A DNA stretch of 43,503 nt from an uncultured Rubrobacteraceae bacterium. Lineage in GTDB: Bacteria; Actinomycetota; Rubrobacteria; Rubrobacterales; Rubrobacteraceae. A model generated the notes under the pieces. That model worked only from the letters and a program-made list of their open reading frames with translations, was not told where the DNA came from and did no database searches. The translations under genes were made by a program, and so were the position numbers. Of this stretch, positions 17,717 to 25,826 are shown piece by piece; position 1 is the stretch's first letter; the number at the start of each line of letters is the position of its first letter. The stretch covers positions 1 to 43,503 of the forward strand of contig CADCUT010000066.1 in assembly GCA_902805975.1 (NCBI GenBank). Direction: 5' to 3'.

Positions 17717-19633
17717 TTGCGCGCCGCCTTCGTCACGGCCGGGGACACGAAAAGGCTTACTGGCGGCTACCTGTACAACCGGCGTCTCCTGGAAGGGTTG
17801 GAGGAGAGCGGCGTGGAGGTGGAGGTCATGGTGCCCAGCGGCGCGGACCCGGCTGAGCAGGCCACGGCCGCGCCGGGCTTCGGCCGCGCCTTCGACCCGG
17901 CCCCATTCGACGTCGTGGTCGTGGACGCGCTCGCCCGCATCGTCGTCGCCCCGCATATGGACGCCTGGAGGTCCGTGAGGCCCGTCGTGACGCTCGTCCA
18001 CGAGCTTCCCGGCGCTGCCGACCCTTCCCTCGCGGACCGGGAGCGCCCGTTCGAGTTTCCCCTTCTCCGGTCGGGCCGGCTCGTCGCCGTGAGCAGGCAC
18101 GGAAAGGAAGTATTGCTGGACAGGGGCGTCCCGGCGGGCCGGGTGGCCGTGGTCCCGCCCGGTTTCGACGGGCTGGAGAGGCATCCGGAGCAGCCCCGTG
18201 CCGGAGGGGTTCTGCGCGTCGTGTGTGTGGCGCAGTGGATCCCACGCAAGGGCATCCTGGACCTCGTCCGGGCCTGGAGGACGGGAGACAGGTCCGGGGC
18301 CGTGCTAGACCTCGTCGGCGAGACGGACGCCGATGCGGGATACGCGGCGAGGGTCCGGGAGGCCGCGTCAGTCGATCCTTCCATCCTCGTCCACGGTCCG
18401 GTCGACGACGCCACCGTGGCCGGCCTCTACGCCTCCGCCGACCTCTTCGCGCTCCCTTCCCGCTACGAGGGCTACGGCATCGTCTACGCCGAGGCCCTCT
18501 CTTTCGGGCTGCCCGTCATCGCCTGCGCCGTCGGGCCGGTACCCGAGGTCTTGGGAGACGAGGCAGCCCTGCTCGTCCCGCCGGGGGATATCGACGCGCT
18601 CTCCGGGGCGCTGGGCCGGCTGCTCTCGGATGCCGGGCTCAGGGAGAAGCTGTCCGCCGCCGCGCGGCGGCGGGCCGCCGGCCTCCCGCGCTGGAGGGAG
18701 ACGGTCGAGGGGTTTCTGGGCGTGTTGCGGGACGTCGTCGAGGAGCGGGGGGGGATGAGCGTGCCGGACCCGGCAGGGCCGCGCGCCCAGAATCGCCGCT
18801 CGTGGAACGCCGTCGTGGGGGCCCACGACAGCCACCGCGGAGACCTCGCCGGGTTCCTCAAGGCCGGGGGCTCCACGCTCTTCCCCGAAGAAACCCGGCT
18901 GCTCGGAGACCTGTCGGGACGGACGGTGGCGCACCTGCAGTGCAACTCGGGGGGCGACACGTTGAGCCTCGCCGGCCTCGGGGCAGAGGTGACCGGCGTC
19001 GACCTCAGCGACGAGGCGATAAGCTCGGCACGTCGGCTCTCCGGGGAGAGCGGCCTTCCGGCCCGCTTCGTGCGGGCCGACGTGTACGACTGGCTCGCGG
19101 AGAGCGCGGAGGGCGGCGCGCGCTTCGACGCCGTCTTCGCCTCCTACGGCGTCGTGTGCTGGTTGGCGGACCTCGTCTCGTGGGCCCGCGGGATAGAGGC
19201 CATAATGGCGCCCGGCGGGCGCTTCGTGCTCGTGGACTTCCACCCCGCCGCCGACGTCTTCGACGCCCTCTGGAACGTCGCGAGCGACTACCCTTCCGGC
19301 GGGGAGCCGCTGCTGCTCGAAGAGGGCGTCGGCGACTACGTGGCGGATTCTGGAGGCGGGCTCACACCGGCCGGGTTCGCGGAGGGCGTCGACGGTTTCA
19401 GGAACCCCGAGCCGTGCCACCTGTTCCGGTGGGGCCTCGGGGAGGTCGTCACGGCCCTGGCCGGGGCGGGCCTGAAGATAACGGCCCTGGAGGAGTACCC
19501 GTACTCCAACGGCGAGCGCCACTTCTCCCGCATGCGCGAGTTGCCCGGACGCCGGATGGCCCCGCCGGAGAGCGTGCCCGCCGTACCCCTGATGTACGGT
19601 ATCAGGGCGGAGAAGGTCGAAGGCTCTCGGTAG
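17717..19633 (+). CDS. Fusion: GT4-type glycosyltransferase + class I SAM methyltransferase
   Basis: N-terminal GT4 (ADLFALPSRYEGYGIVYAEALSFGLPVIACAVGPVPEVLGDEA), then VAHLQCNSGGDTLSLAGLGAEVTGVDLSDEAISSARRL methyltransferase motif, with no stop between. Start codon (TTG 17717 or CTG 17711) uncertain. Confidence 0.85.
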   Translation: MRAAFVTAGDTKRLTGGYLYNRRLLEGLEESGVEVEVMVPSGADPAEQATAAPGFGRAFDPAPFDVVVVDALARIVVAPHMDAWRSVRPVVTLVHELPGAADPSLADRERPFEFPLLRSGRLVAVSRHGKEVLLDRGVPAGRVAVVPPGFDGLERHPEQPRAGGVLRVVCVAQWIPRKGILDLVRAWRTGDRSGAVLDLVGETDADAGYAARVREAASVDPSILVHGPVDDATVAGLYASADLFALPSRYEGYGIVYAEALSFGLPVIACAVGPVPEVLGDEAALLVPPGDIDALSGALGRLLSDAGLREKLSAAARRRAAGLPRWRETVEGFLGVLRDVVEERGGMSVPDPAGPRAQNRRSWNAVVGAHDSHRGDLAGFLKAGGSTLFPEETRLLGDLSGRTVAHLQCNSGGDTLSLAGLGAEVTGVDLSDEAISSARRLSGESGLPARFVRADVYDWLAESAEGGARFDAVFASYGVVCWLADLVSWARGIEAIMAPGGRFVLVDFHPAADVFDALWNVASDYPSGGEPLLLEEGVGDYVADSGGGLTPAGFAEGVDGFRNPEPCHLFRWGLGEVVTALAGAGLKITALEEYPYSNGERHFSRMRELPGRRMAPPESVPAVPLMYGIRAEKVEGSR

Positions 19634-19656
19634 ACGGAGACGCCTTCACGGGCACG

Positions 19657-20202
19657 TTATCTGCCCGGCGCCTCGCCCAGCGCCCGCCGCACGAAGTCCC
19701 CTTTTCTCTGCGCGTACTCGACCGAATCCTTCGTGCCGCCCTCGATGACGCGTCGCTTGCGGGCCACGTACGCCTGCAGCAGCCCGGGGTCGGAGCGCAG
19801 GCGGTCGCGGAAGGCGCGCAGCTCTTCGGGTTCGCCGGAGCCGGCGGGCACGATGTGGACGTGCAGTCTGAAGAGGTCGCCGTCGTGCTGCAGGGAGCCG
19901 ACCCGCATCGGGCGGTCCTCCGGGAAGGGGTCGCGGGAGCCCTGGCGCCCGAAACCGAGGTCTTCGAGCGCCTCTATCACCGGGGGAAGTTCGCCTTCGC
20001 GGTAGGGGATCGCGAGGTCCACCACGCCCTTGCCCGCGCACCCGGGTACCGCCGTGCTCCCGATGTGCTCCACGCTTACGCCGGGCACGCGTTCCCGGAC
20101 CATCCCCGAGACCCGTCGCGCCACCTCCGGCGTCCTGGGGTCGTAGGGCCGGCAGGCGGCCGGCAGGTCCACGTACGCGCCTATCGGCCGCCGGTGAATC
20201 AA
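19657..20202 (-). CDS. GrpB family protein (nucleotidyltransferase-like)
   Basis: VSVEHIGSTAVPGCAGKGVVDLAIPY; AFRDRLRSDPGLLQAYVARKRRV. Confidence 0.9.
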   Translation of the reverse strand: MIHRRPIGAYVDLPAACRPYDPRTPEVARRVSGMVRERVPGVSVEHIGSTAVPGCAGKGVVDLAIPYREGELPPVIEALEDLGFGRQGSRDPFPEDRPMRVGSLQHDGDLFRLHVHIVPAGSGEPEELRAFRDRLRSDPGLLQAYVARKRRVIEGGTKDSVEYAQRKGDFVRRALGEAPGR

Positions 20203-21233
20203 GGCGTGTAGAAGAACGCCAGGGCCGAGATTATGTAGACGCCGAGGAGCATCGCCCCTTCCAGCCAGTTCGACTTGCCGTCGAGGGCGATAAAGCCCGT
20301 GATGATCACGGAGGCCGCCAGGGCCCCAAGCTCCAGCGGGGTGAAGGTCAGCCTGAGGTCATGACCGAGGAGGGGGCCCAGGAAGACCAGGATCGGGGTG
20401 ACCAGCAGGGCGACCTGGATCGAGGAGCCGAGCGAGATGCTCATGGAGAAGTCCATCTGGTTCTTGTAGGCGATCTGGACCCCCACGATGTGCTCGGCGA
20501 TGTTGCCCACTACCGGCACGATGATAATGCCGACGAACAACTCGGAGAGGCCGACCTCTTCCGTCAGCGGCTCCAGCGCTCCCACGAACGCCTCCGAGAC
20601 GTAGGCGACCGCGGCCGTGGCGCCGAAGAGCACCACGAAGGAGGCTATCCTCCCGAACTGGGGCTCGTGCTCGGGTCCGCCCGCCTGACCCTCGGGGGAG
20701 CGGAAGATAAAGATCAGGTACAGGATGTAGATCACGAACATCACCACGGCCACCTCGACGCTCAGGAAGGTCGGGGGCGTCCCCGGGGTGGTGGCCGCGA
20801 AGATCGTGGGCAGGGCGAGGGCGACGGCGACGATGGCGAGCATCGAGGCGTTGATGCCGGCGATGGTCGAGGAGAAGGTCTGGGTGCCGTTCTTGAGGCC
20901 GCCGAGGAGCAGGCTCGCGCCCAGCACGAAGAGCACGTTGCCGATGATCGAGCCGATGATCGACGCCTTGACCACGGTCGTAAGGCCGGCCGAGAGGGCG
21001 AAGATGGTGATGATGAGCTCTGCGGCGTTGCCGAAGGTGGCGTTCAGGATGCCGCCGATGCGGGGGCCGGCGTGGGCGCCGAGGCTCTCCGTGGCCTGGC
21101 CGAGGACCCACGCGAGCCCGATCAGGGCGAGCGCCGTGAGCGCGAAGATGACGAGCGTGGGCGCGTGCAACAACTCCACGACCACGACCGCCGCGGCCAA
21201 CGCCGCCGTCACGCCGTAAGCGATGTTCCTCAA
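20199..21233 (-). CDS. cax: Calcium/proton exchanger (CaCA family)
   Basis: GGILNATFGNAAELIITIFAL and PVVGNIAEHIVGVQIAYKNQMDFSMSISLGSSIQVALLVTP alpha repeats. Confidence 0.93.
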   Translation of the reverse strand: MRNIAYGVTAALAAAVVVVELLHAPTLVIFALTALALIGLAWVLGQATESLGAHAGPRIGGILNATFGNAAELIITIFALSAGLTTVVKASIIGSIIGNVLFVLGASLLLGGLKNGTQTFSSTIAGINASMLAIVAVALALPTIFAATTPGTPPTFLSVEVAVVMFVIYILYLIFIFRSPEGQAGGPEHEPQFGRIASFVVLFGATAAVAYVSEAFVGALEPLTEEVGLSELFVGIIIVPVVGNIAEHIVGVQIAYKNQMDFSMSISLGSSIQVALLVTPILVFLGPLLGHDLRLTFTPLELGALAASVIITGFIALDGKSNWLEGAMLLGVYIISALAFFYTP

Positions 21234-21329
21234 CGTCCGCCCCTCTCAGCCGCCCGCAAAACGCCCCGCCCATCATATAAGATAGGATCGAACGCTCTTA
21301 TACCCGCAAACCTCCGGAGTGAGACACCC

Positions 21330-22088
21330 TTGATCGACTACCACCTCCACGTCATAGCCCACGACGACCGCCCGATGACGGTCGGGAACATCTTGAGCTA
21401 CTGCGAGGTGGCGAGGGCCAGGGGCATCCGCCAGATAGGAATAACGGAGCACGATCGTTACCTGGACAAGATAGACGTCGCCGCCTTCCAGGAGGCGAGG
21501 GAGAAGAGCGAGGGCGTCGGTCTCCGCCTCGGCATAGAGATAGACTTCGTCCCCGGCCAAGAGGAGCGGATGGACGCCGACGCAACGGCGCTCCCCTACG
21601 ACTACGTCATAGGCTCCGTCCACCGGGTGGACGGCGACGAGGTGGACCGGGCCACCGACCAGAGCGTCTACGAGCGCTACGAGACTTACGAGCTCTACGC
21701 CGCCTACTACCGCAACGTCCGTGAGGCCGCCCTCTCTGGCCGGTTCGAGGTCATCGGGCACCCGGACCTCATCAAGATCTTCCGCCACTACCCGGACCGG
21801 GACATCACCCCACTGCTCGAAGAGACCGCGGACGCCGTCGCCGAAGGCGGCGTGGTGGTGGACGTGAACGCGGCGGGGTTGCGCAAGCCGGTCGGTGAGA
21901 TCTACCCCTCCCGGAAGTTCCTGGAGATGTTTCATCGCCGCGGCGTCCCCATCATCCTCTCCTCCGACGCCCACGCCCCCGGCGAGGTCGCCGCCGGCTA
22001 CGACCAGAGCTTGAAGCTCGTCCACGACGTCGGCTACCGCGAGGTCGCCACCTTCGAGAACCACGAACGCGGCTCCCTCCCGCTGTGA
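21330..22088 (+). CDS. PHP-domain histidinol-phosphatase family protein
   Basis: TTG start; LIDYHLHVIAHDDRPMTVGNILSYCEVARARGIRQIGITEHDRYL, GIEIDFVPG, IILSSDAHAP. Confidence 0.88.
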   Translation: MIDYHLHVIAHDDRPMTVGNILSYCEVARARGIRQIGITEHDRYLDKIDVAAFQEAREKSEGVGLRLGIEIDFVPGQEERMDADATALPYDYVIGSVHRVDGDEVDRATDQSVYERYETYELYAAYYRNVREAALSGRFEVIGHPDLIKIFRHYPDRDITPLLEETADAVAEGGVVVDVNAAGLRKPVGEIYPSRKFLEMFHRRGVPIILSSDAHAPGEVAAGYDQSLKLVHDVGYREVATFENHERGSLPL

Positions 22089-22795
22089 CCAAAGAGCTCT
22101 TCCTACAGGATGCCTACCTCAAGGAGTTCCGGGCCGGTGTTACGAAGATCGACGGCCGGGAGGTCGTCCTGGAGGCGACCGCCTTCTACCCCGGCGGCGG
22201 CGGACAGCCGGCGGACAAGGGCTCTTTGGGCATAGGCCCCGTGAACGCGACCGTTGTCGACGCCCGCAGGGAGGGGGGCGGTATCGTCCACGTCCTCGAC
22301 CGGGCGATACCCGATACCGTCAAGGAGCTTAAGGGCGCGCTCGACTGGGACCGCCGGTACACCCACATGCGCTACCACACGGCGCTGCACGTCCTCTCCG
22401 GTGTGATCTGGAAGTCGTTCGACGCCAGGGTGACCGGCGGCCAGATGCGCCCCGACCGGGCCAGGATGGACTTCTCCTTCCCCGGCGAGTGGACGGCCGA
22501 GGTCGTCGGCGAGATAGAGCGCCTGACCAACGCGGCGCTCGCCGAGAATCGCCCGGTAAAGGTCTACGAGCTACCCCGCGAGGAGGCGCTCGGGAACCCC
22601 GACCTGATCCGAACCCAGGTCAACCTCGTACCCGAACGCGTGAGGACCATCCGCATAGTCGAGATAGAGGCCCTGGACACCCAGGCCGACGGCGGCACCC
22701 ACGTCGCCAACACGAGAGAGGTGGGGGAGATCGAGCTAACCGCCCACAAGAGCAAGGGCCGCCAGAACAAGCGTATAGAGTTCGTGCTGCGATGA
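22085..22795 (+). CDS. Alanyl-tRNA editing protein (AlaX-like)
   Basis: ATAFYPGGGGQPADKGSLG, MRYHTALHVLSGV, GGTHVANTREVGEIEL. Confidence 0.92.
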   Translation: MTKELFLQDAYLKEFRAGVTKIDGREVVLEATAFYPGGGGQPADKGSLGIGPVNATVVDARREGGGIVHVLDRAIPDTVKELKGALDWDRRYTHMRYHTALHVLSGVIWKSFDARVTGGQMRPDRARMDFSFPGEWTAEVVGEIERLTNAALAENRPVKVYELPREEALGNPDLIRTQVNLVPERVRTIRIVEIEALDTQADGGTHVANTREVGEIELTAHKSKGRQNKRIEFVLR

Positions 22796-23316
22796 AGCGG
22801 ACGATTGTCCTGTTGTTGCTAGTCTTCTGGATCGCCGGCTGCGGCGGGACGGAAGGGGGCGCCGAAGAGCCGGCGGAGGCCGGTGGTGGCGGCGGAGCGG
22901 ATGCCGGCGCGACGACAGGGGCGGCCTCCCAAGCTTCTTCCCCGGCCACCGGCACGGTACGCATCGCCTCCGGGGATGGGAGCGTCGAGGTCGAGGTGGA
23001 GGTCGCCGACGACACCGACGAGATGACCCGGGGGCTCATGGGCCGCACCGCCCTGGCCGAGGATGCGGGGATGCTCTTTGTGTACCCGAACGAGCGGGAG
23101 CTGTCGTTCTGGATGAGGGACACCCTGATACCGCTCTCCATAGCCTTTATGGACGCCGAGGGGCGCATCGTGGACATCCAGGACATGAAGGCTATGGACG
23201 ACGAACCGCCCCACTACACCTCGGCCGAGCCCGCGCGTTACGCCCTCGAGGTGAACGAGGGCTTCTTCGCGGAGCGCGGCGTCGAGGTGGGGGATATGGC
23301 CCGTCTGCCGGGGTAG
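22792..23316 (+). CDS. DUF192-domain lipoprotein
   Basis: Lipobox MKRTIVLLLLVFWIAGCGG; DEMTRGLMGRTALAEDAGMLFVYPNERELSFWMRDTLIPLSIAFMDAEGRIVDI. Confidence 0.92.
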   Translation: MKRTIVLLLLVFWIAGCGGTEGGAEEPAEAGGGGGADAGATTGAASQASSPATGTVRIASGDGSVEVEVEVADDTDEMTRGLMGRTALAEDAGMLFVYPNERELSFWMRDTLIPLSIAFMDAEGRIVDIQDMKAMDDEPPHYTSAEPARYALEVNEGFFAERGVEVGDMARLPG

Positions 23317-23389
23317 AGAGACCGGGCGCCGCGTTCGTCTCGGCGCCGACGGCGCGGACCCTTCTATCCCGGCTCTGGCCTGAGTCGTA

Positions 23390-24487
23390 TCATCTATCGT
23401 CCGCCATCTTGCTCCGCAGGACTTCTGCCACGCGGAAAGGGTCCGAGGCGACCACCGGGGCGGCGTACAGCTCCATCGCGCCGATGTCCGAGGTGCGGTT
23501 GGCCGGGTCTCCGCGGTCCACGATGCGGACGACCGCTGGGAAGCCCGTCCAGTCCTCGCTGGCGGGCGCAAGGGGAGGCATGTAGAAGGCGACGTTGAAG
23601 GCCCTGGCGCCGAGGTCGCGAACGAAGCCCTGAAGCAGGGCGCCCACCGTCCTGTGGAGCGCATCATCCTCCGGGCCGGCCCCGATCACGACGAGCTCCT
23701 TCTCCTTGACCGGGGTGAGGCTGGCGAACGCCCGGACGCCCTCCTCCGCCGGGACCCCGAGACCTAAGGCGTCGTGCACCCGGTGGAGGTCCCCGAAGTA
23801 GTCCGAGCCGTGTTCGGAGCGGTACCCGGCGGCGGCGCGGCGGAGGCGTTCCACCTTCGGGTAGTGGGCGTCGCGGGTGGCGGTCACCTGGGCGTGGCCG
23901 TGGATGATGGAGCCGCCGGCCCGCCATAGGCAGTTCCACATCAGGAACGGGTACTTGGCTTCCGGGTCCGCTTCGAGCGCCTTGGCGCACCACGCAAGGC
24001 CCGTGGAGACGTAGTCGGAGACCTTCTCCGGGGTCAGGCGGAGGGGGTTGTGGTCGTCGAAGACGACGACGCCGTGGAAGCCGTCGTACTTGGCGATGTT
24101 CGAGGCGGTCGTGGCGTAGGCGCCCTTCACGCGGCCGAAGACGTCGGCTGGGGTCCCTCCTTCCGGGCGGCAGAACGGGTCGCCCTCGGTGGCGGCTATC
24201 TCGCGGTCGAGGTCGACGCTGACGCCGGTGTCGAGCGGTCGGGAGGCGCGGAGCTCATTAAAGAGGGTGCCTTCGAGCGTGATCCTGTCCGTCACCTTGA
24301 CGATGCGCTGCTCGGTCACGGCGTCGACGGAGCCGAAGGACTTCTCGATCCAGGCCCGCATGCCCTCCGGCGGGTCGAGGCGGCCCGTGGTGGCTGAGAC
24401 GCCGAGGATGCGTTCGGCGAGGGCGCGGTCCTCTGGGGGGAGGCCCCCGATCAGGGCCGGAAGGTCGGTGATCTTGTGCTCTGGCAT
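23390..24487 (-). CDS. GalT-like / HIT-superfamily nucleotidyltransferase-related protein
   Basis: GFHGVVVFDDHNP, SIIHGHAQVTATRDAHYPKVERL (HxHxQ-type motif). Confidence 0.75.
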   Translation of the reverse strand: MPEHKITDLPALIGGLPPEDRALAERILGVSATTGRLDPPEGMRAWIEKSFGSVDAVTEQRIVKVTDRITLEGTLFNELRASRPLDTGVSVDLDREIAATEGDPFCRPEGGTPADVFGRVKGAYATTASNIAKYDGFHGVVVFDDHNPLRLTPEKVSDYVSTGLAWCAKALEADPEAKYPFLMWNCLWRAGGSIIHGHAQVTATRDAHYPKVERLRRAAAGYRSEHGSDYFGDLHRVHDALGLGVPAEEGVRAFASLTPVKEKELVVIGAGPEDDALHRTVGALLQGFVRDLGARAFNVAFYMPPLAPASEDWTGFPAVVRIVDRGDPANRTSDIGAMELYAAPVVASDPFRVAEVLRSKMADDR

Positions 24488-24600
24488 CTCTCTCCTACGA
24501 TCCTCGACGGGCGACGCGCCACATTATGGCAGGGCGACGGGCCCCATCGCCCGGATGAGTACGCATACGCCAATTCGGGTACGTTCTGGGACAGCAAGCG

Positions 24601-25338
24601 ATGGAAGGACGCGTGATGGACGCGATGAGCGCCGGCCTGACCACGGGTCAGCCGATACAAAACTTCGAGTTGCCCGACGAGGAGGGGAGGCCCTTCGACC
24701 TCTACGAGAGGTTGAGGCGGGAGCCGCTCGTCCTCGTATTCTACCGGGGCGACTGGTGACCGTACTGCAACGGGCAGCTGGTCAGCTATGCCAGGACGTA
24801 CGAAGAGTTCAAACGACGCGGTTTCGGGGTCGCGGGTGTAAGCATCGACCCGCCGGGCAGCAACGCGGCGATGGTCGAGAAGCTCGGCCTGCCGTTCCCG
24901 CTGCTCAGCGACCCGCGGGGGGATCTGATCAAGAGCCTCGATCTCTGGAACGAGGAGGAGGGGGTCTCTGAGCCGGCGATCCTGGTCCTCGACAGATCAG
25001 GCGCGGTGCGCCACCTCTACTCCGGCGGCTCGGACTTCTCGGACCGCCCCGCGAACGGGGACCTTATGGACATTCTCGATGGGATAGACCCCGGGGGCGA
25101 GCCCGGGAACGGCGAACCCGCGATCCGCATCTCAGCCGAGGAGGCTGAGGACGCGACGGTGCGCCCGGAGAAGCCCGCCATGACCCTCGACGCGCTACGT
25201 CCCTACTACCTGGGCGCCCACTTCACCGCGGTCGCGCTGCAGAAAAAGCTCGACGGCGGGGCGAGAGAGACGGTCGCTGCCTACCAGGGGCTCGTCGACG
25301 AGTACAACGAAGCCCTGCGCGAGACGGCCAGGCGCTAA
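24601..25338 (+). CDS. Peroxiredoxin-like (AhpC/TSA) protein with in-frame UGA at the peroxidatic Cys position; candidate selenoprotein
   Basis: ATG at 24601 (24625 also possible), in-frame TGA 24757-24759, same frame to TAA 25338: ...LRREPLVLVFYRGDW[U]PYCNGQLVSYARTYEEFKRRGFGVAGVSIDPPGSNAAMVEKLGLPFPLLSDPRGDLIKSLDL.... The track shows only the 3' part (24871-25338). Confidence 0.82.
24773..24792 (+). promoter_or_regulatory. Candidate bacterial SECIS stem-loop (peroxiredoxin-like mRNA)
   Basis: GGCAGCU-GGUC-AGCU(AU)GCC: 7 bp with a 2-nt bulge and GGUC tetraloop; loop starts after 20 intervening nt from the UGA. Confidence 0.7.
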
Positions 25339-25371
25339 CCGCAAGGCGAAGCCGCAAAACCGCGGAACCTT

Positions 25372-25396
25372 GACCCGGGGTGTCTAGCCCCGGGTC
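25372..25396. terminator. Hairpin GACCCGGGG-tgtctag-CCCCGGGTC
   Basis: 9-bp perfect stem, 7-nt loop, 33 nt downstream of the peroxiredoxin-like stop; no clear U-tract. Confidence 0.65.
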
Positions 25397-25458
25397 TTCG
25401 CGGTCGATCATGCGTTCTACGCGACCCTACACCCCGAGCTTGGGCGCGGCGGCTCGTG
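25396..25458 (-). pseudogene. Decayed duplicate of the 3' end of the adjacent GT-PfkB fusion gene
   Basis: cttcgcggtcgatcatgcgttctacgcgaccctacaccccgagcttgggcgcggcggctcgtg closely matches 25871-25934 (cttcgcggtcgatcatgcgctcgacgtggccttcgacaccgagcttgagcgcggcgacttcgtg). Confidence 0.75.
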
Positions 25459-25490
25459 TGCCCACGTGTGCCCCACGGGTCTTCCGGCGG

Positions 25491-25823
25491 TCACGGGCCC
25501 GGGAGGCCCCCGATCACCATCAGCGCGAAGCCGCAGACCACGAAGAGGCCGGCCCAGGCGCGCAGGATACCGGCGAGGGTCGTCTGCTCTTTTGGCATGA
25601 GTTCCGCCAGGGAGCCGAAGAGGGCGCCCATCCCTTCGAGGACGCCGAGGGGCGGCACAGACACGGAGCCTGCCGTGGGGGCCGCGGCGGAGAGGCCGAA
25701 GTAGATCATACCGAGCGAGGCGACAAGGCCCACCGGGCCCCACCAGCGGCGCGAGGGTGCGTGGAAGATAAGGGCTCTCCACTCTTCCTTCTGCCGGAGG
25801 AGGAAGCCCTTCTCCTCTTCCAC
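25491..25823 (-). CDS. Small membrane protein, hypothetical
   Basis: 110 aa with two hydrophobic segments; sits 3 nt downstream of the GT-PfkB stop in the same direction. Confidence 0.6.
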   Translation of the reverse strand: MEEEKGFLLRQKEEWRALIFHAPSRRWWGPVGLVASLGMIYFGLSAAAPTAGSVSVPPLGVLEGMGALFGSLAELMPKEQTTLAGILRAWAGLFVVCGFALMVIGGLPGP

Positions 25824-25826
25824 GGG

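Noticed and set aside
18223-20211. 662-aa plus-strand ORF
   Set aside because: Out-of-frame, Arg/Gly/Pro-rich overlap of the GT-methyltransferase gene typical of high-GC shadow ORFs.
20361-22088. 575-aa plus-strand ORF as one protein
   Set aside because: Its first ~320 residues are antisense to the CAX exchanger; the real PHP-family protein starts near 21330.
24757-24759. TGA in the peroxiredoxin-like gene as an ordinary nonsense mutation
   Set aside because: Frame and conserved sequence continue for 193 codons with no other lesion, the UGA falls on the catalytic Cys column, and a fitting hairpin follows. Kept as a Sec candidate, though sequencing error or pseudogene cannot be excluded without data.
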